A DNA stretch of 64,000 bases. Source: Roseospira marina (GTDB lineage: Bacteria > Pseudomonadota > Alphaproteobacteria > Rhodospirillales > Rhodospirillaceae). The DNA lies in contig NZ_JACIGJ010000007.1 of the NCBI RefSeq assembly GCF_014197855.1, positions 186,001 through 250,000 on the forward strand, read 5' to 3'. Both the position numbers and the translations under genes were made by a program. Below, in pieces: positions 26,785 to 39,258 of the stretch (positions within the stretch are counted from its first letter, which is position 1; every line of letters starts with the position of its first letter). Below the pieces are notes generated by a model. The model was given only the letters and a program-made list of their open reading frames with translations. It had not been told where the DNA came from and ran no database searches.

Positions 26785-27927
26785 TCAGGCCGGAAGGGTT
26801 TCGGCGTGATGGGCCGCGATCCAGGCTTGCCCCAGGCTCAGGCCCGGGTCGCCGGGGGAGACCGCGCGGTGCGTCAAGACCGTCAGGCCGTGCCCGCGCA
26901 GGCCATCCGCCACCAGACGGGTCAGCACGCGGTTGAAGAAGCAGCCGCCGGACAGGCCGACCGTCCGCACCCGGGTGCGCGCCGCCGCGTCGGCGGCCCA
27001 GGTCACCAGGGCGGCGGCCAGGGTGCCGTGGAACAGGTCGGCGCCGTCCTCCGGCGTCCGCCCCGGGGCGCTGAGCGCATCCAGCAGGGGCATCGGGTCA
27101 AGCACGCCGTCGTCCCTCAGGATCCAGCCGTCCGGCAGCACCCGGGGGGTCGTGACCAGGGCCTCCAGCGCCATCGGCGCCTGCCCCTCGAAGTCGGCCA
27201 CCGGATGTACGCCCAGCAGGCCGCAGGCGGCGTCGAACAGGCGCCCGGCGGAGCTGGTCTCCGGGCAGTTCAGGCCGCGCTCCAGGATCGGGCCGAGCAT
27301 GCGGGCGTGGGTCTGGCCGGCGAATCGGTCGGCAATGGTGTCCGTCCGGCCCAGTGCGTGCAGCGCCGCCGCCGCCATGCGCCAGGGCTCGCGGGCCGCG
27401 ACGTCGCCGCCGGGCTGGCGCAGGCGACGCAGATGGCCGAGGCGCGTGAACGCCGCGCCCTCCACCCGCAGCAGCTCCCCGCCCCAGGACGCGCCACCGG
27501 GGCCGAGCCCGAAGCCATCCAGAGCCAACCCCAACACGGGCCCCGTATGACCATGCTCTGCGGCCACGGCGGCGATATGGGCATGGTGGTGCTGCACGGG
27601 CAGGGCGACGGCGCCGGTCTCCGCCGCCAGGGCCCGCGCGGCGTGGGTGGAGTGGAAGTCCGGGTGCAGGTCGTGCGCCACCACGCGGGGCGCGGCGCCC
27701 AGATGGGTCCGCATCGCCCGCACGACGGCGTCATAGGCGCGCCGCGTCTCCACGTCGCCCAGGTCGCCGGTGGACGTGGACAGCGTGGCCCGACCGTGGC
27801 TCATGGTCGCCACGGTGGCCTTCAGATAGGCGCCCAGACCCATGACCGGAGCGGGCGGGGCGGTGCGCAGCGTGCCCCGCCAGGCGAACCCGTCCTCCGC
27901 CGCGAGGGCGGTCCCCAGGGGGCTCAT
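26785..27927 (-). CDS. hypF: HypF carbamoyltransferase, N-terminally truncated form
   Basis: This 380-residue protein matches only the C-terminal Kae1-like half of Hyp[11 protein letters not shown], metal-binding [25 protein letters not shown] and [15 protein letters not shown]. The N-terminal acylphosphatase, zinc-finger and YrdC-like carbamoyl-adenylate domains of full-length HypF (about 750 residues) are missing. It is not a visible frameshift: the ATG overlaps the hypB stop by 4 bp and hypB occupies the upstream sequence. A similarly short HypF1 is known in Ralstonia eutropha. The YrdC-type step may be supplied by another protein. Confidence 0.9.
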   Translation of the reverse strand: MSPLGTALAAEDGFAWRGTLRTAPPAPVMGLGAYLKATVATMSHGRATLSTSTGDLGDVETRRAYDAVVRAMRTHLGAAPRVVAHDLHPDFHSTHAARALAAETGAVALPVQHHHAHIAAVAAEHGHTGPVLGLALDGFGLGPGGASWGGELLRVEGAAFTRLGHLRRLRQPGGDVAAREPWRMAAAALHALGRTDTIADRFAGQTHARMLGPILERGLNCPETSSAGRLFDAACGLLGVHPVADFEGQAPMALEALVTTPRVLPDGWILRDDGVLDPMPLLDALSAPGRTPEDGADLFHGTLAAALVTWAADAAARTRVRTVGLSGGCFFNRVLTRLVADGLRGHGLTVLTHRAVSPGDPGLSLGQAWIAAHHAETLPA

Positions 27928-28763
27928 ATCGGCTTCGCGTGGGCCAGACGCGGGGCGGGATGATGCGCCCGGAGCCAGCCGTACCAGGCGTCCAGTCCTT
28001 CGCCGGTGGTGGCCGAGACAGGCAGGGCCACGAGGCTTGGGTTGACCGTGCGGGCCAGTGCCACGCAACGCTCCACGTCGAACGCGACGTGGGGCAGCAG
28101 ATCGACCTTGTTGATGAGCATCAGGTCGGCCGAGTGGAACATGTCGGGGTACTTCAGGGGTTTGTCCTCGCCCTCGGTGACGGAGACGACCACCACCCGA
28201 TGCGTCTCGCCCAGGTCGAAGGCGGCCGGGCACACAAGGTTGCCGACGTTTTCGATGAACAGCACGCTTCCCTGGGCCAGGGCCAGCGACGTGGCGGCGC
28301 GGGTCACCATCGCGGCGTCGAGGTGGCAGCCCTTGCCGGTGTTGATCTGGATCGCCGGAACGCCCGTGGCCCGGATGCGCGCGGCGTCCAGGTCGGTCTG
28401 CTGGTCGCCCTCGATCACCGTGATCGGGCGGTCGGCCGCGGTTCCAGCGGTCATCAGGTCGGTGATGGTGCGCACGAGCAGCGTGGTCTTGCCGGAGCCC
28501 GGCGCGGACAGCAGGTTCAGCGCCAGCACGCCGCGTTCGGTGAACCAGACGCGGTTGGCCCCCGCCGCGCGGTTGTTGTCCTCCAGGATGTCGCGCTCCA
28601 CCCTCAGGCGGCGTGTCGCGTCCTCGGCGGCGGAGCCGACGGCGCCGCTCTCGTGATGGTGATGATGGTCGTGGTGATGATGATCATGACCATGAGACTG
28701 GGAGTCCCGGGGCACGATCCCTCCCGCGATGGTCGTCGAGCCGCAGCCGCAGATGCCACACAT
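27924..28763 (-). CDS. hypB: Hydrogenase nickel incorporation GTPase HypB
   Basis: The 279-residue protein inserts Ni into HupL with HypA. The N terminus has the high-affinity nickel motif CGICGCGS and a histidine-rich stretch ([16 protein letters not shown]) that can store nickel. The GTPase domain shows [17 protein letters not shown] and LINKVDLLP. It starts at the base shared with the hypA stop (TGATG) and overlaps hypF by 4 bp. Confidence 0.96.
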   Translation of the reverse strand: MCGICGCGSTTIAGGIVPRDSQSHGHDHHHHDHHHHHESGAVGSAAEDATRRLRVERDILEDNNRAAGANRVWFTERGVLALNLLSAPGSGKTTLLVRTITDLMTAGTAADRPITVIEGDQQTDLDAARIRATGVPAIQINTGKGCHLDAAMVTRAATSLALAQGSVLFIENVGNLVCPAAFDLGETHRVVVVSVTEGEDKPLKYPDMFHSADLMLINKVDLLPHVAFDVERCVALARTVNPSLVALPVSATTGEGLDAWYGWLRAHHPAPRLAHAKPI

Positions 28764-29104
28764 CACGCCACCTCCAGTTCTGTGAGTCGCATGTCGTCGC
28801 CGTCCGTCACCTGAACCTGATGCCCCCCGCAGTGCGGGCAGGGGTCGAACCGCCGCGCCAGCGGCACGGTGACGGAACAGATCATGCACCAGCCCTGTCC
28901 GGGCGGGCGCTCGATGGTCAGGCGGGCCCCTTCGGCCAGCGATCCCCGGGTCACGGTATCGAAGCAGAAGCGGATCGCATCCGGATCGGCGTGCGACAGC
29001 GCCCCCAACTCCAGCCACACCGCGCGCACGCTGGAAAAGCCCTGGCGCTCGGCTTCCGTTTCCACAATGCGCAGGATGCTTTCCGTCAGCGCCAGTTCAT
29101 GCAT
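28763..29104 (-). CDS. hypA: Hydrogenase nickel chaperone HypA
   Basis: The 113-residue protein begins [11 protein letters not shown], where His2 and Glu3 bind nickel, and contains a zinc site CMICS...CPHCGG (about residues 73-93). It works with HypB. The gene overlaps hupK by 8 bp and shares one base with hypB. Confidence 0.95.
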   Translation of the reverse strand: MHELALTESILRIVETEAERQGFSSVRAVWLELGALSHADPDAIRFCFDTVTRGSLAEGARLTIERPPGQGWCMICSVTVPLARRFDPCPHCGGHQVQVTDGDDMRLTELEVA

Positions 29105-30377
29105 GGGCGGCGTCCTCGATTCTTAGATCGCAGGCCACGCAGGGATCGAGGGCGGCCAGGAGCAGCCGGACCCGCCGGGCCAGCGTGTCCCGGTTCGGGG
29201 CCGCCGCGCCGAGGATGGCGCGCGGTACCACGCCGTCCGGATGAAACGTCCACTCGGTCGGCGCCACGAGGCGCCAGGCCGCCACGCGGCCGCCCGCCAG
29301 GACGACCCGGTGCAGCAGCAGCCCGCGCGCGGTTTCGACGGCGCCGAGCCCGATTCCCGGGCCATCGGCCAGACCGTGCCCGGTGCCAAGGGCGCCGGGT
29401 GCGGCTCCACGGTCGGGCGCGGTCCCCTGTGCGCCGCCCCGAACCGACTCGGTCACCTGGTCGAGCGCCTGCGCCAGGTCGAGCGTGCGGGCCACGAATC
29501 CCGCCGCGGCCACCAGCCCTCGGCGCCACAGGTCGCTGACCAGCGGGTGCCCCGCGAATCGGGCCAGGGCCCCGGTCACGGCCGGCGCGCCGTGCCAGGA
29601 CGGGCGCGTGGCGAAGGCGTCGGCATCGGCCGCCCCGAGCGGACCGCGGAACGCGCCCAGCGTCCACTCGGCAAGGGGACGCGGGGGACCAGGATCGGGC
29701 CAGCGGTGGGCGAGCGCCGTGCCGACCAGACGGCCGACGGGCGCCGGCCCGGTCCAGACCGCCGCGGGCAGGAACTCCGCCCGGTCCGGCAGGGTCTTGG
29801 TCCAGGCGCGCAGCGCGTCAAAGCGCGCCACCAGCGCGGCCACCCGCGCGGCGAGGCCCGGCGCGGGCCACGCCGTTCCGGGCCCATCGTCACCCCCGCC
29901 GTCACCCCCGCCGTTATCCCTGACGCCACCCCCGACCTGATCCCATCCCGTCGCGGCCACACACGCCATGATCGCCGCGACATCGCGACGCACAGCTCGA
30001 AGAGTCTCCACATCGGGGGATCCGGCCGCCGTGGCCGTGGCCTCCAAAAGCAGCGTGCGGGCCATCTGCTCCACCGCTTCGACCAGAACAAGCATCCGGC
30101 GGGCGGCCTGGACGGAGGCGGGGGCCGGGCGGGCGGTCGCGGCCTCGATCGCGTGCAGCGCGGCGACGACATGGGACCGGCCACACAGAGCAAACAGCAC
30201 CTGCGTCAGCCGCAGAGCGTCCGGCACCGGGCGCCCGACCAGGGCGGCGGTGGCGCCGGTCCGGACGGACGGCGACAGGCGCACGGCGTCGACTCGGCCG
30301 GCCCGCCGCACAATGCTCAATCGAAGGGTGTCGGTCTCCGCCGCGTATGCAAGACCAGACTGAATCATATTGCCCAT
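29097..30377 (-). CDS. hupK: HupK, HupL-like hydrogenase accessory protein
   Basis: The 426-residue protein is related to NiFe large subunits but is not catalytic. Its C terminus [16 protein letters not shown] keeps the DPCxxC element of HupL and lacks the following His that is cleaved in HupL, while the N-terminal RxCGxC is absent (ALCGRS only). HupK proteins are thought to act as a scaffold for the NiFe cofactor during assembly. A Gly/Asp-rich insertion (GGGDGGGDDG) lies mid-protein. The start at 30377 (MGNMIQSGLAYA) is preferred; another ATG lies 9 bp downstream. Confidence 0.82.
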   Translation of the reverse strand: MGNMIQSGLAYAAETDTLRLSIVRRAGRVDAVRLSPSVRTGATAALVGRPVPDALRLTQVLFALCGRSHVVAALHAIEAATARPAPASVQAARRMLVLVEAVEQMARTLLLEATATAAGSPDVETLRAVRRDVAAIMACVAATGWDQVGGGVRDNGGGDGGGDDGPGTAWPAPGLAARVAALVARFDALRAWTKTLPDRAEFLPAAVWTGPAPVGRLVGTALAHRWPDPGPPRPLAEWTLGAFRGPLGAADADAFATRPSWHGAPAVTGALARFAGHPLVSDLWRRGLVAAAGFVARTLDLAQALDQVTESVRGGAQGTAPDRGAAPGALGTGHGLADGPGIGLGAVETARGLLLHRVVLAGGRVAAWRLVAPTEWTFHPDGVVPRAILGAAAPNRDTLARRVRLLLAALDPCVACDLRIEDAAHA

Positions 30378-30781
30378 TGTTCTGTTGCACCGCAGCAGGG
30401 CTGAAGACGGATCCCCGGTGCCAGAACCCTGGCAAGCCGGGCCTCCGTCTTGAAAAAACAGGGTCCTGGCGCTGAACCATCCCAAGCGGTTAAGATGCCT
30501 CTTGTGGACCCTACACGTAATATGGTTTTCTCTGAGCAATTGAGGATTGTCAATCCTGTTGCGGAAAATTCCATCTTCACGCAATTGTCTTGCTCATATC
30601 CCGCGGTCTCACGGGGAGTAGCACGGCAAAGGCGAGGTTTCTGCGATCTAAGCGCGAAAAAAGCGTACGTGGCGAACCGGGGATGGCGGAGGCCGGCGTG
30701 GTGGCGGCGAAGGACGCCATCCGTGCGCTGGGGATCCGGTTCGTGGCGGGAGAGGCCGATCGAACAGGGAGGGGTCCGGCC
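30378..30781. promoter_or_regulatory. Divergent hydrogenase control region (hupK-hyp / hupSL)
   Basis: This 404-base region has no credible gene and separates the two hydrogenase operons. It includes an AT-richer core (about 30510-30600), an FNR/FixK-like box at 30540-30553 and a perfect hairpin TGCCAG-AACC-CTGGCA at 30419-30434. A ribosome site GGGAGGGG precedes hupS. No sigma-54 -24/-12 element was recognised. Confidence 0.6.
30540..30553. promoter_or_regulatory. FNR/FixK-like box TTGAGGATTGTCAA
   Basis: It fits TTGA-N6-TCAA, the core of FNR/FixK/FnrL sites (TTGAT-N4-ATCAA), and flanking bases extend it to ATTGA...TCAAT. It lies 163 bp from hupK and 229 bp from hupS, so oxygen-responsive control of either operon is plausible. 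The fifth base of the left arm (G) differs from consensus. Confidence 0.5.
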
Positions 30782-31945
30782 ATGGCGTCGCGAACCGAAA
30801 CATTCTATGACGTGATGCGGCGTCAGGGGATTTCCCGGCGCAGCTTCCTGAAGTTTTGCGGGTTGACGTCGGCCGCCCTCGGGCTCGGGCCGGCCTGGGC
30901 GCCGAAGGTCGCCGAGGCGCTGGAGACCCAGCCGCGCATTCCGGTGATCTGGCTGCACGGGCTGGAATGCACCTGCTGCACGGAGAGCTTCATCCGCTCC
31001 GCGCATCCGCTGGTGAAGGACGTGGTCCTGTCGATGATCTCGCTGGACTACGACGACACCATCATGGCAGCGGCCGGGCATCAGGCCGAGGCCATCCTGG
31101 ACGAGGTGCGGGAGACGCACCGGGGCGAGTACATCCTGGCGGTCGAGGGCAACCCGCCGCTGAAGGACGGCGGCGTCTACTGCCTGCCGGGTGGGCGGCC
31201 GTTCAAGGACACGCTGACCACCATGGCGGCGGACGCCAAGGCGGTGATCGCCTGGGGCTCCTGCGCGTCGTGGGGCTGCGTGCAGGCGGCGCACCCGAAC
31301 CCGACGCAGGCCACGCCGGTGCACGAGGTCGTCACCGGAACGCCGGTCATCAAGGTGCCGGGCTGTCCGCCCATCGCCGAGGTGATGACGGGCGTGCTGA
31401 GCTACATGGTCACCTTCGGCACCCTGCCGGAGCTGGACCGGCATGGCCGACCGAAGATGTTCTATTCCCAGCGCATCCACGACAAGTGCTACCGTCGGCC
31501 GCACTTCGATGCCGGCCAGTTCGTCGAACGCTGGGACGATGAGGGCGCCCGCAAGGGCTACTGCCTCTACAAGATGGGCTGCAAGGGCCCCACCACCTAC
31601 AACGCCTGCTCCACCGTGCGCTGGAACGACGGCGTGTCGTTCCCGATCCAGTCCGGGCACGGCTGCCTGGGCTGCTCCGAAAAGGACTTCTGGGACAAGG
31701 GACCGTTCTATGAGCGTCTGACCACGCTCGATCCGCTGTTCGTGGAGGCCGACGCCGACACCGTCGGCGGCACCGCCGCGCTCGTCGCCGGCGGGGCCAT
31801 CGCCGCGCACGCCGGCGTCAGCATCGCCCGCCGCACCGCCCAGCGGCGGAACGGCAACGGCACCGGCAACGGCACCGGCACCGGCACCGGCAAAGGCCAG
31901 GGACCCGGACATTCCGACACCGGCGACTCGGCGACGCGCGGATAA
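30782..31945 (+). CDS. hupS: Uptake [NiFe] hydrogenase small subunit HupS
   Basis: The 387-residue electron-transfer subunit begins with a twin-arginine signal ([10 protein letters not shown]) for export and carries cysteines for three iron-sulfur clusters ([46 protein letters not shown]). After a hydrophobic segment ([15 protein letters not shown]) the C terminus ends in a low-complexity Gly/Thr/Asn tail encoded by GGCACC/GGCAAC hexamers. The ATG at 30782 has a good ribosome site and starts just before the Tat motif; upstream in-frame codons have none. It is the first gene of hupSLCDFH. Confidence 0.95.
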   Translation: MASRTETFYDVMRRQGISRRSFLKFCGLTSAALGLGPAWAPKVAEALETQPRIPVIWLHGLECTCCTESFIRSAHPLVKDVVLSMISLDYDDTIMAAAGHQAEAILDEVRETHRGEYILAVEGNPPLKDGGVYCLPGGRPFKDTLTTMAADAKAVIAWGSCASWGCVQAAHPNPTQATPVHEVVTGTPVIKVPGCPPIAEVMTGVLSYMVTFGTLPELDRHGRPKMFYSQRIHDKCYRRPHFDAGQFVERWDDEGARKGYCLYKMGCKGPTTYNACSTVRWNDGVSFPIQSGHGCLGCSEKDFWDKGPFYERLTTLDPLFVEADADTVGGTAALVAGGAIAAHAGVSIARRTAQRRNGNGTGNGTGTGTGKGQGPGHSDTGDSATRG

Positions 31946-31956
31946 GGACGGCTTTC

Positions 31957-33753
31957 ATGACCACGATGAGCACTCCGAACGGCTTTTCCCTGGACTCCGG
32001 CGGGCGCCGGGTGGTGGTGGACCCCGTCACCCGGATCGAAGGGCATTTGCGGCTGGAACTGAACGTCGACGCTGACAACGTGGTGCGCAACGCGGTGTCC
32101 ACCGGCACCATGTGGCGCGGGCTGGAGCTGATCTTGCGCGGCCGCGATCCGCGCGACGCCTGGGCCTTCACGCAGCGCATCTGCGGTGTCTGCACCGGCA
32201 CCCATGCCCTGACCTCGGTGCGGGCGGTCGAGGATGCGTTGGGCATCGCGATTCCGGCCAACGCCAACACGATCCGCAACATCATGCAGCTCACGCTGTA
32301 TGTGCAGGATCACCTCGTGCACTTCTATCACCTGCACGCGCTGGATTGGGTGGACGTGGTGTCGGCGCTGAACGCCGACCCCAAGGCGACGTCGGCGTTG
32401 GCGCAGTCCATTTCGTCCTGGCCGCTGTCCTCGCCCGGCTACTTCCGGGACGTCCAGGGCCGGCTGAAGGCGTTCGTCGAGTCCGGCCAGCTCGGGCCGT
32501 TCCGCAACGCCTACTGGGGGCATCCGGCCTACCGGCTGCCGCCGGAGGCCAATCTGATGGCCGTGGCGCACTATCTGGAGGCGCTCGATTTCCAAAAGGA
32601 GATCGTGAAGATCCACACCGTCTTCGGCGGCAAGAACCCGCACCCGAACTGGCTGGTCGGCGGCGTGCCTTGCGCCATCAACCTGGACGGCACCGGTGCC
32701 GTCGGCGCGGTGAACATGGAGCGGCTGAACCTCGTCGGCTCCATCATCGACCGCAGCGTGACGTTCGTGGAGCAGGTGTACATCCCGGACCTGCTGGCCA
32801 TCGCGTCGTTCTACAAGGACTGGATGCACGGCGGCGGCCTGTCGTCGCAGAACCTGCTTTCCTACGGCGACATGCCGGTGCGCGCCAACGTCCACACCAA
32901 CGACAGCCTGATGCTGCCGCGCGGCGCCATCGTCGGCGGCGATCTGTCCACGGTGCACGAGGTGGACCTGACCGACCCGGAGCAGATCCAGGAGTTCGTG
33001 ACCCACTCCTGGTACACCTACGAGGACGAAAGCCGGGGCCTGCATCCCTTTGACGGCGTGACGGAGCCCGCCTTCGCCGTCGGGCCGAACACCAAGGGCG
33101 ATCCCGCCACCCGGATCGAGGCGCTGGACGAATCGGCGAAGTACTCCTGGCTGAAGGCGCCGCGCTGGCGCGGCCATGCCATGGAGGTGGGTCCGCTGGC
33201 TCGCTTCGTGATCGGCTACGCCTTGGGGCGTCCGGAGTTCAAGGAACCGGTGGATGCCACCCTGCGCCACCTGGACGTGCCGATCGGCGCGCTGTTCTCC
33301 ACCCTGGGCCGGACGGCGGCGCGTGGGCTGGAATGCCAGTGGGCCGCCCGTGCGCTGAAGGGCGAGTTCGCCCGGCTGATTGCCACCCTGAAGGCCGGCG
33401 ACACCGCCACCGCGAACACGGACCTGTGGGAGCCCTCGGCTTGGCCGACCACGGCGCGCGGGGTCGGCTTCACCGAGGCGCCGCGTGGTGCGCTCGGCCA
33501 CTGGGTCGAGATCCGGGACGGCAAAATCCACAACTACCAATGTGTGGTTCCGACCACCTGGAACGGCTCGCCCCGCGATCCGGCCGGCAACATCGGCGCG
33601 TTCGAGGCCGCGCTGCTGGATACGCCGATGCACGATCCGGAGCAGCCGTTGGAGGTGCTGCGGACCATTCATTCGTTCGACCCCTGCCTAGCCTGCTCAA
33701 CGCACGTCATGAGCCCGGACGGCCAGGAGCGGGCGAGCGTGGTCGTCCGGTAA
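31957..33753 (+). CDS. hupL: Uptake [NiFe] hydrogenase large subunit HupL
   Basis: The 598-residue catalytic subunit oxidises H2. The NiFe ligands are in RICGVC (74-79) and DPCLACSTH (575-583). The last 15 residues after His583 form the peptide removed by HupD after nickel insertion. It starts 11 bp after hupS and should be exported as a complex with it to the periplasmic face. Length and motifs are normal for group 1 membrane-bound uptake hydrogenases. Confidence 0.97.
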   Translation: MTTMSTPNGFSLDSGGRRVVVDPVTRIEGHLRLELNVDADNVVRNAVSTGTMWRGLELILRGRDPRDAWAFTQRICGVCTGTHALTSVRAVEDALGIAIPANANTIRNIMQLTLYVQDHLVHFYHLHALDWVDVVSALNADPKATSALAQSISSWPLSSPGYFRDVQGRLKAFVESGQLGPFRNAYWGHPAYRLPPEANLMAVAHYLEALDFQKEIVKIHTVFGGKNPHPNWLVGGVPCAINLDGTGAVGAVNMERLNLVGSIIDRSVTFVEQVYIPDLLAIASFYKDWMHGGGLSSQNLLSYGDMPVRANVHTNDSLMLPRGAIVGGDLSTVHEVDLTDPEQIQEFVTHSWYTYEDESRGLHPFDGVTEPAFAVGPNTKGDPATRIEALDESAKYSWLKAPRWRGHAMEVGPLARFVIGYALGRPEFKEPVDATLRHLDVPIGALFSTLGRTAARGLECQWAARALKGEFARLIATLKAGDTATANTDLWEPSAWPTTARGVGFTEAPRGALGHWVEIRDGKIHNYQCVVPTTWNGSPRDPAGNIGAFEAALLDTPMHDPEQPLEVLRTIHSFDPCLACSTHVMSPDGQERASVVVR

Positions 33754-33846
33754 GGCGTCGCCCGGCACATGGGAACCGGACTCTCCGGATCGGGCCATCA
33801 AGAGCCCGGCCGGACGGTCCGGAGGAACAGGGAGGAAGATGGAACC

Positions 33847-34581
33847 ATGTCCATGCACATCGGGACCGGCATTCATGCCGCCGACGCGACCGCCGGGGAT
33901 GCCTCGGTGGATCGCACGTCCATCTATGTCTACGAGGCCCCGTTGCGGGTCTGGCACTGGGTCAACGCCCTGACGCTGACCGTGCTGGCCGTGACCGGCT
34001 ACCTGATCGCCAGCCCCTTGCCCAGCGTGCCCGGCGAGGCCTCCGAGTCGTTCGTCATGGGCACCGTGCGGTTCATCCACTTCGCCGCCGGCTACGTGCT
34101 GGCGGTGGGATGGCTGGGGCGTATCTACTGGGCCTTCGTCGGCAACCACCACGCCCGCCAGCTCTTCACCTTCCCGTTCTGGCGCCGCAGCTACTGGCGC
34201 GGCGTGATCTGGGAAGCGAACTGGTACGCCTTCCGCCGCGCCGAGCCGAAGAAGTACGTCGGGCATAACCCGCTGGCTCAGTTCGTCATGTTCTGGGTCT
34301 TCATGCTCGGGATGGTTTTCATGATTGCCACCGGCTTCGCCCTGTACGCGGAAGGCGAGGGCACCGACAGCCTGCTTTACGCGCTGTTCGGCTGGGTCTT
34401 CGCTGTCTTTCCCAACAGCCAGTCCGTCCACACGTGGCACCATCTTGGGATGTGGGCACTTGTAATCTATAGCATGACGCACATCTACGCCGTCGTGCGC
34501 GAGGATATCCTGTCTCGACAGTCCATGATCTCGACCATGATTTCGGGGGAGCGCATGTTCAAGGATAACCGCGATGACTAG
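33847..34581 (+). CDS. hupC: Hydrogenase cytochrome b subunit HupC
   Basis: The 244-residue protein has four predicted membrane helices (for example VNALTLTVLAVTGYLIA and FVMFWVFMLGMVFMIATGFAL) and conserved histidines (RVWHWVN, RFIHFAAGYV, WHHLGMW, MTHIYAVVRED) that bind two b haems. It anchors HupSL and passes electrons to quinone. The ATG at 33847 was chosen over an earlier in-frame GTG/ATG because the family starts with a short tail before YEAPLRVWHW. It overlaps hupD by 8 bp. Confidence 0.94.
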   Translation: MSMHIGTGIHAADATAGDASVDRTSIYVYEAPLRVWHWVNALTLTVLAVTGYLIASPLPSVPGEASESFVMGTVRFIHFAAGYVLAVGWLGRIYWAFVGNHHARQLFTFPFWRRSYWRGVIWEANWYAFRRAEPKKYVGHNPLAQFVMFWVFMLGMVFMIATGFALYAEGEGTDSLLYALFGWVFAVFPNSQSVHTWHHLGMWALVIYSMTHIYAVVREDILSRQSMISTMISGERMFKDNRDD

Positions 34582-35170
34582 GGGTGGACGGACGGAGTCC
34601 GGGCGGACTCTGGTCCTCGGGATCGGCAACATCCTGTGGGCCGACGAAGCCTTCGGTGTGCGGGCCGTCGAGGCCCTGCACCGCCGCTATGCCCTGCCCG
34701 AGGGCGTCGACATCATGGATGGCGGCACCCAGGGCCTGTATCTCGTGCAGGACGTGCGCGCCGCCGGCAGCCTGCTCGTGCTGGACGCCGTGGACTTCGG
34801 TCGGGAGCCGGGCGAGGTCGTGATCGTGCGCGGCGCGGACGTGCCGCGCTTCACCGGGGCTAAGGCCATGAGCCTGCACCAGACCGGCTTTCAGGACGTT
34901 CTGTCCGCCGCCGACCTGCTGGGCGGCGGCCCCACGCGGCTCACCCTGATCGGGGTGCAGGCGGCCGACCTGAGCACCTGGGGCGGGCCCCTCAGCGCCC
35001 CGGTGCGCGACCGTCTCGACGATGTCGTGGAGCGGGCGGTAACCGAACTGAAGGCCTGGGGCATCGCGGTCGAGGCCCGGGATCCGCCGTTGGCCGATAC
35101 GGGGTCGGGCCTGCTGCGCCATGGCCTCGATATCGCCGGGTTCGAGGGCCATCGGGGCATGGGCTCCTGA
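34574..35170 (+). CDS. hupD: Hydrogenase maturation protease HupD
   Basis: The 198-residue endopeptidase trims the HupL C-terminal peptide once Ni is in place. The N terminus GRTLVLGIGNILWADEAFGVRAVEAL carries the metal-sensing Glu/Asp, DGGTQGLYLVQDV and the later SLHQTGFQDVL are typical. It overlaps hupC by 8 bp and precedes hupF by 33 bp. Its C-terminal ~30 residues are longer than in most homologues. Confidence 0.93.
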   Translation: MTRGGRTESGRTLVLGIGNILWADEAFGVRAVEALHRRYALPEGVDIMDGGTQGLYLVQDVRAAGSLLVLDAVDFGREPGEVVIVRGADVPRFTGAKAMSLHQTGFQDVLSAADLLGGGPTRLTLIGVQAADLSTWGGPLSAPVRDRLDDVVERAVTELKAWGIAVEARDPPLADTGSGLLRHGLDIAGFEGHRGMGS

Positions 35171-35203
35171 CCCAACCTGGATGTGTGTGAAGGGCTATGG
35201 CTT

Positions 35204-35509
35204 ATGTGCCTTGGGCTTCCGATGCGTGTTGTCGAGATCCACGGGTCCGTTGCGTCCTGTAGCAGCCGGGAAGGCCGGCGGGCGGTCTCCCTCGCCCTGA
35301 TCGACCCGCCGCCGCTCGGCAGTTGGGTGCTGGTGCACCGCGACACCGCGCATATGACCCTGACGGCGGACGAGGCGCGGCTGATCGACCTCGCCCTGGA
35401 CGGGGTCGAGGCGGCGCGCCGGGGCGGGTCGGTCGATCCTCTGTTCGCCGACCTGGTCGAGCGGGAGCCCACGCTGCCCCCGCATCTGCGGTCGCCTGGG
35501 ACCGGGTAG
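35204..35509 (+). CDS. hupF: HypC-type chaperone HupF
   Basis: The 101-residue protein starts MCLGLPMRVVEIHGS, the HypC/HupF N terminus with the functional Cys2, and ends with a longer tail than HypC (EREPTLPPHLRSPG). HupF is a HypC paralogue that stabilises HupL when oxygen is present. An in-frame GTG at 35183 would add 7 residues but would bury the N-terminal Cys, so ATG 35204 is preferred. Confidence 0.85.
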   Translation: MCLGLPMRVVEIHGSVASCSSREGRRAVSLALIDPPPLGSWVLVHRDTAHMTLTADEARLIDLALDGVEAARRGGSVDPLFADLVEREPTLPPHLRSPGTG

Positions 35510-35521
35510 GGAGCACCGTTC

Positions 35522-36454
35522 ATGAGGGACCTCGATCCGCACCGCCGTCCGCAGCCCCCCGTCGGGACGGACTCCGCCACCTGGGCCGCCGGTCCGGCCG
35601 TGCCTGCGGTGGGGGGTGGGCCGGAGGATGCGGACCTCGACATCCCCTCGCCTGGGGACCGCCGCCGCGCCCTGATCGGCGCGGAGGCCCTGGTCGCGGC
35701 GGCGCCCGAGGCCCTGGCGTTGGTCGATGCCCTGGAGATCACGCTGCGTGCCCGCGCGACGGCCGATCCCAAGACGCCGCCCGCCATCTTCAGCCTGGAA
35801 GGGGTCGGCTCAGCCGGGGCCACCCTGCTGGACCAGATTCTCGGCCACGGTGAGGTGTCCGGGCTGGTGCGGGAGGCGGACGGCGCCACCGTGATGGTGC
35901 AGGAGTCGGTCCTGACCGGGGTCTGGCGGCTGCAACGGCGGGGCACCGATGGGATGTGTCGGGGACGCTGGATCGAGGTGAGCGCGGTGCCGGACGCCGT
36001 CGTCCGGGCCGCCGCCACCGCGCGTCCGGCGCGCACCGTGGAGCCCGAACCCGGGTCGGCGGGCCTGCGGGTCGCGCCCTCGCTGTTGGTGGAGATCCTG
36101 GACCGGGCGCGGCGCTATCGGCCCGATGCGCGCACCCCCGATGCGCGCAGGTCCAACAAACCCAACCACGTCATCGCGCTCACGAACCTGCCGGTGACGG
36201 CTGCCGACCTTGCGTGCCTGCGCGAGACTCTGGGACCGGGGCCGGTGGCGCTGCACTCGCGCGGCTATGGCACCTGCGACATCGACGCGACCGGAGTCGC
36301 GAACGTGTGGTCGGTGCGGTTCCTCAACGCATCCGGGGTCGTCATCCTGGATACCCTGGAGATCGGCGGGGTCCCGGATGCCGCCCGGGCCGCGTCGGAG
36401 GACTTCGCGGACGCGGCCGTCCGTCTGGCGGACATCCGGGACGCCTATCTGTAG
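35522..36454 (+). CDS. hupH: Hydrogenase expression/formation protein HupH (HyaF-like)
   Basis: The 310-residue protein matches the HupH/HyaF family, with LVDALEITLRAR, ILGHGEVSGLV, LTGVWRLQ and the C-terminal SRGYGTCDIDATGVANVWSV. It is involved in maturing the HupS iron-sulfur clusters or in assembly under oxygen. The first ~45 residues are proline/glycine-rich and not conserved. It is the last gene of the operon; hupG, hupI and hupJ, found in related clusters, are not present here. Confidence 0.88.
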   Translation: MRDLDPHRRPQPPVGTDSATWAAGPAVPAVGGGPEDADLDIPSPGDRRRALIGAEALVAAAPEALALVDALEITLRARATADPKTPPAIFSLEGVGSAGATLLDQILGHGEVSGLVREADGATVMVQESVLTGVWRLQRRGTDGMCRGRWIEVSAVPDAVVRAAATARPARTVEPEPGSAGLRVAPSLLVEILDRARRYRPDARTPDARRSNKPNHVIALTNLPVTAADLACLRETLGPGPVALHSRGYGTCDIDATGVANVWSVRFLNASGVVILDTLEIGGVPDAARAASEDFADAAVRLADIRDAYL

Positions 36455-39087
<2,633 letters not shown>

Positions 39088-39258
39088 TCGGCGGGGACGC
39101 CTGGGGCAAGGCGGGGCGAGGCGGCGGGGGCTCCGGCCCTTCGCCGCCCGTCGTGGGGTGAAGCGCTGGGCCGTCCCGATTCCGCTAGGCCCGGCTGGCG
39201 TGCTCCGTCACACTGTGGGGGTATCCAACTTCACCCTTCCCGTGTTGAGACAGGGGCG

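Noticed and set aside
29241-30404. Plus-strand frame over hupK
   Set aside because: Composition is an artefact of GC bias; hupK on the minus strand has recognisable C-terminal motif and operon overlaps.
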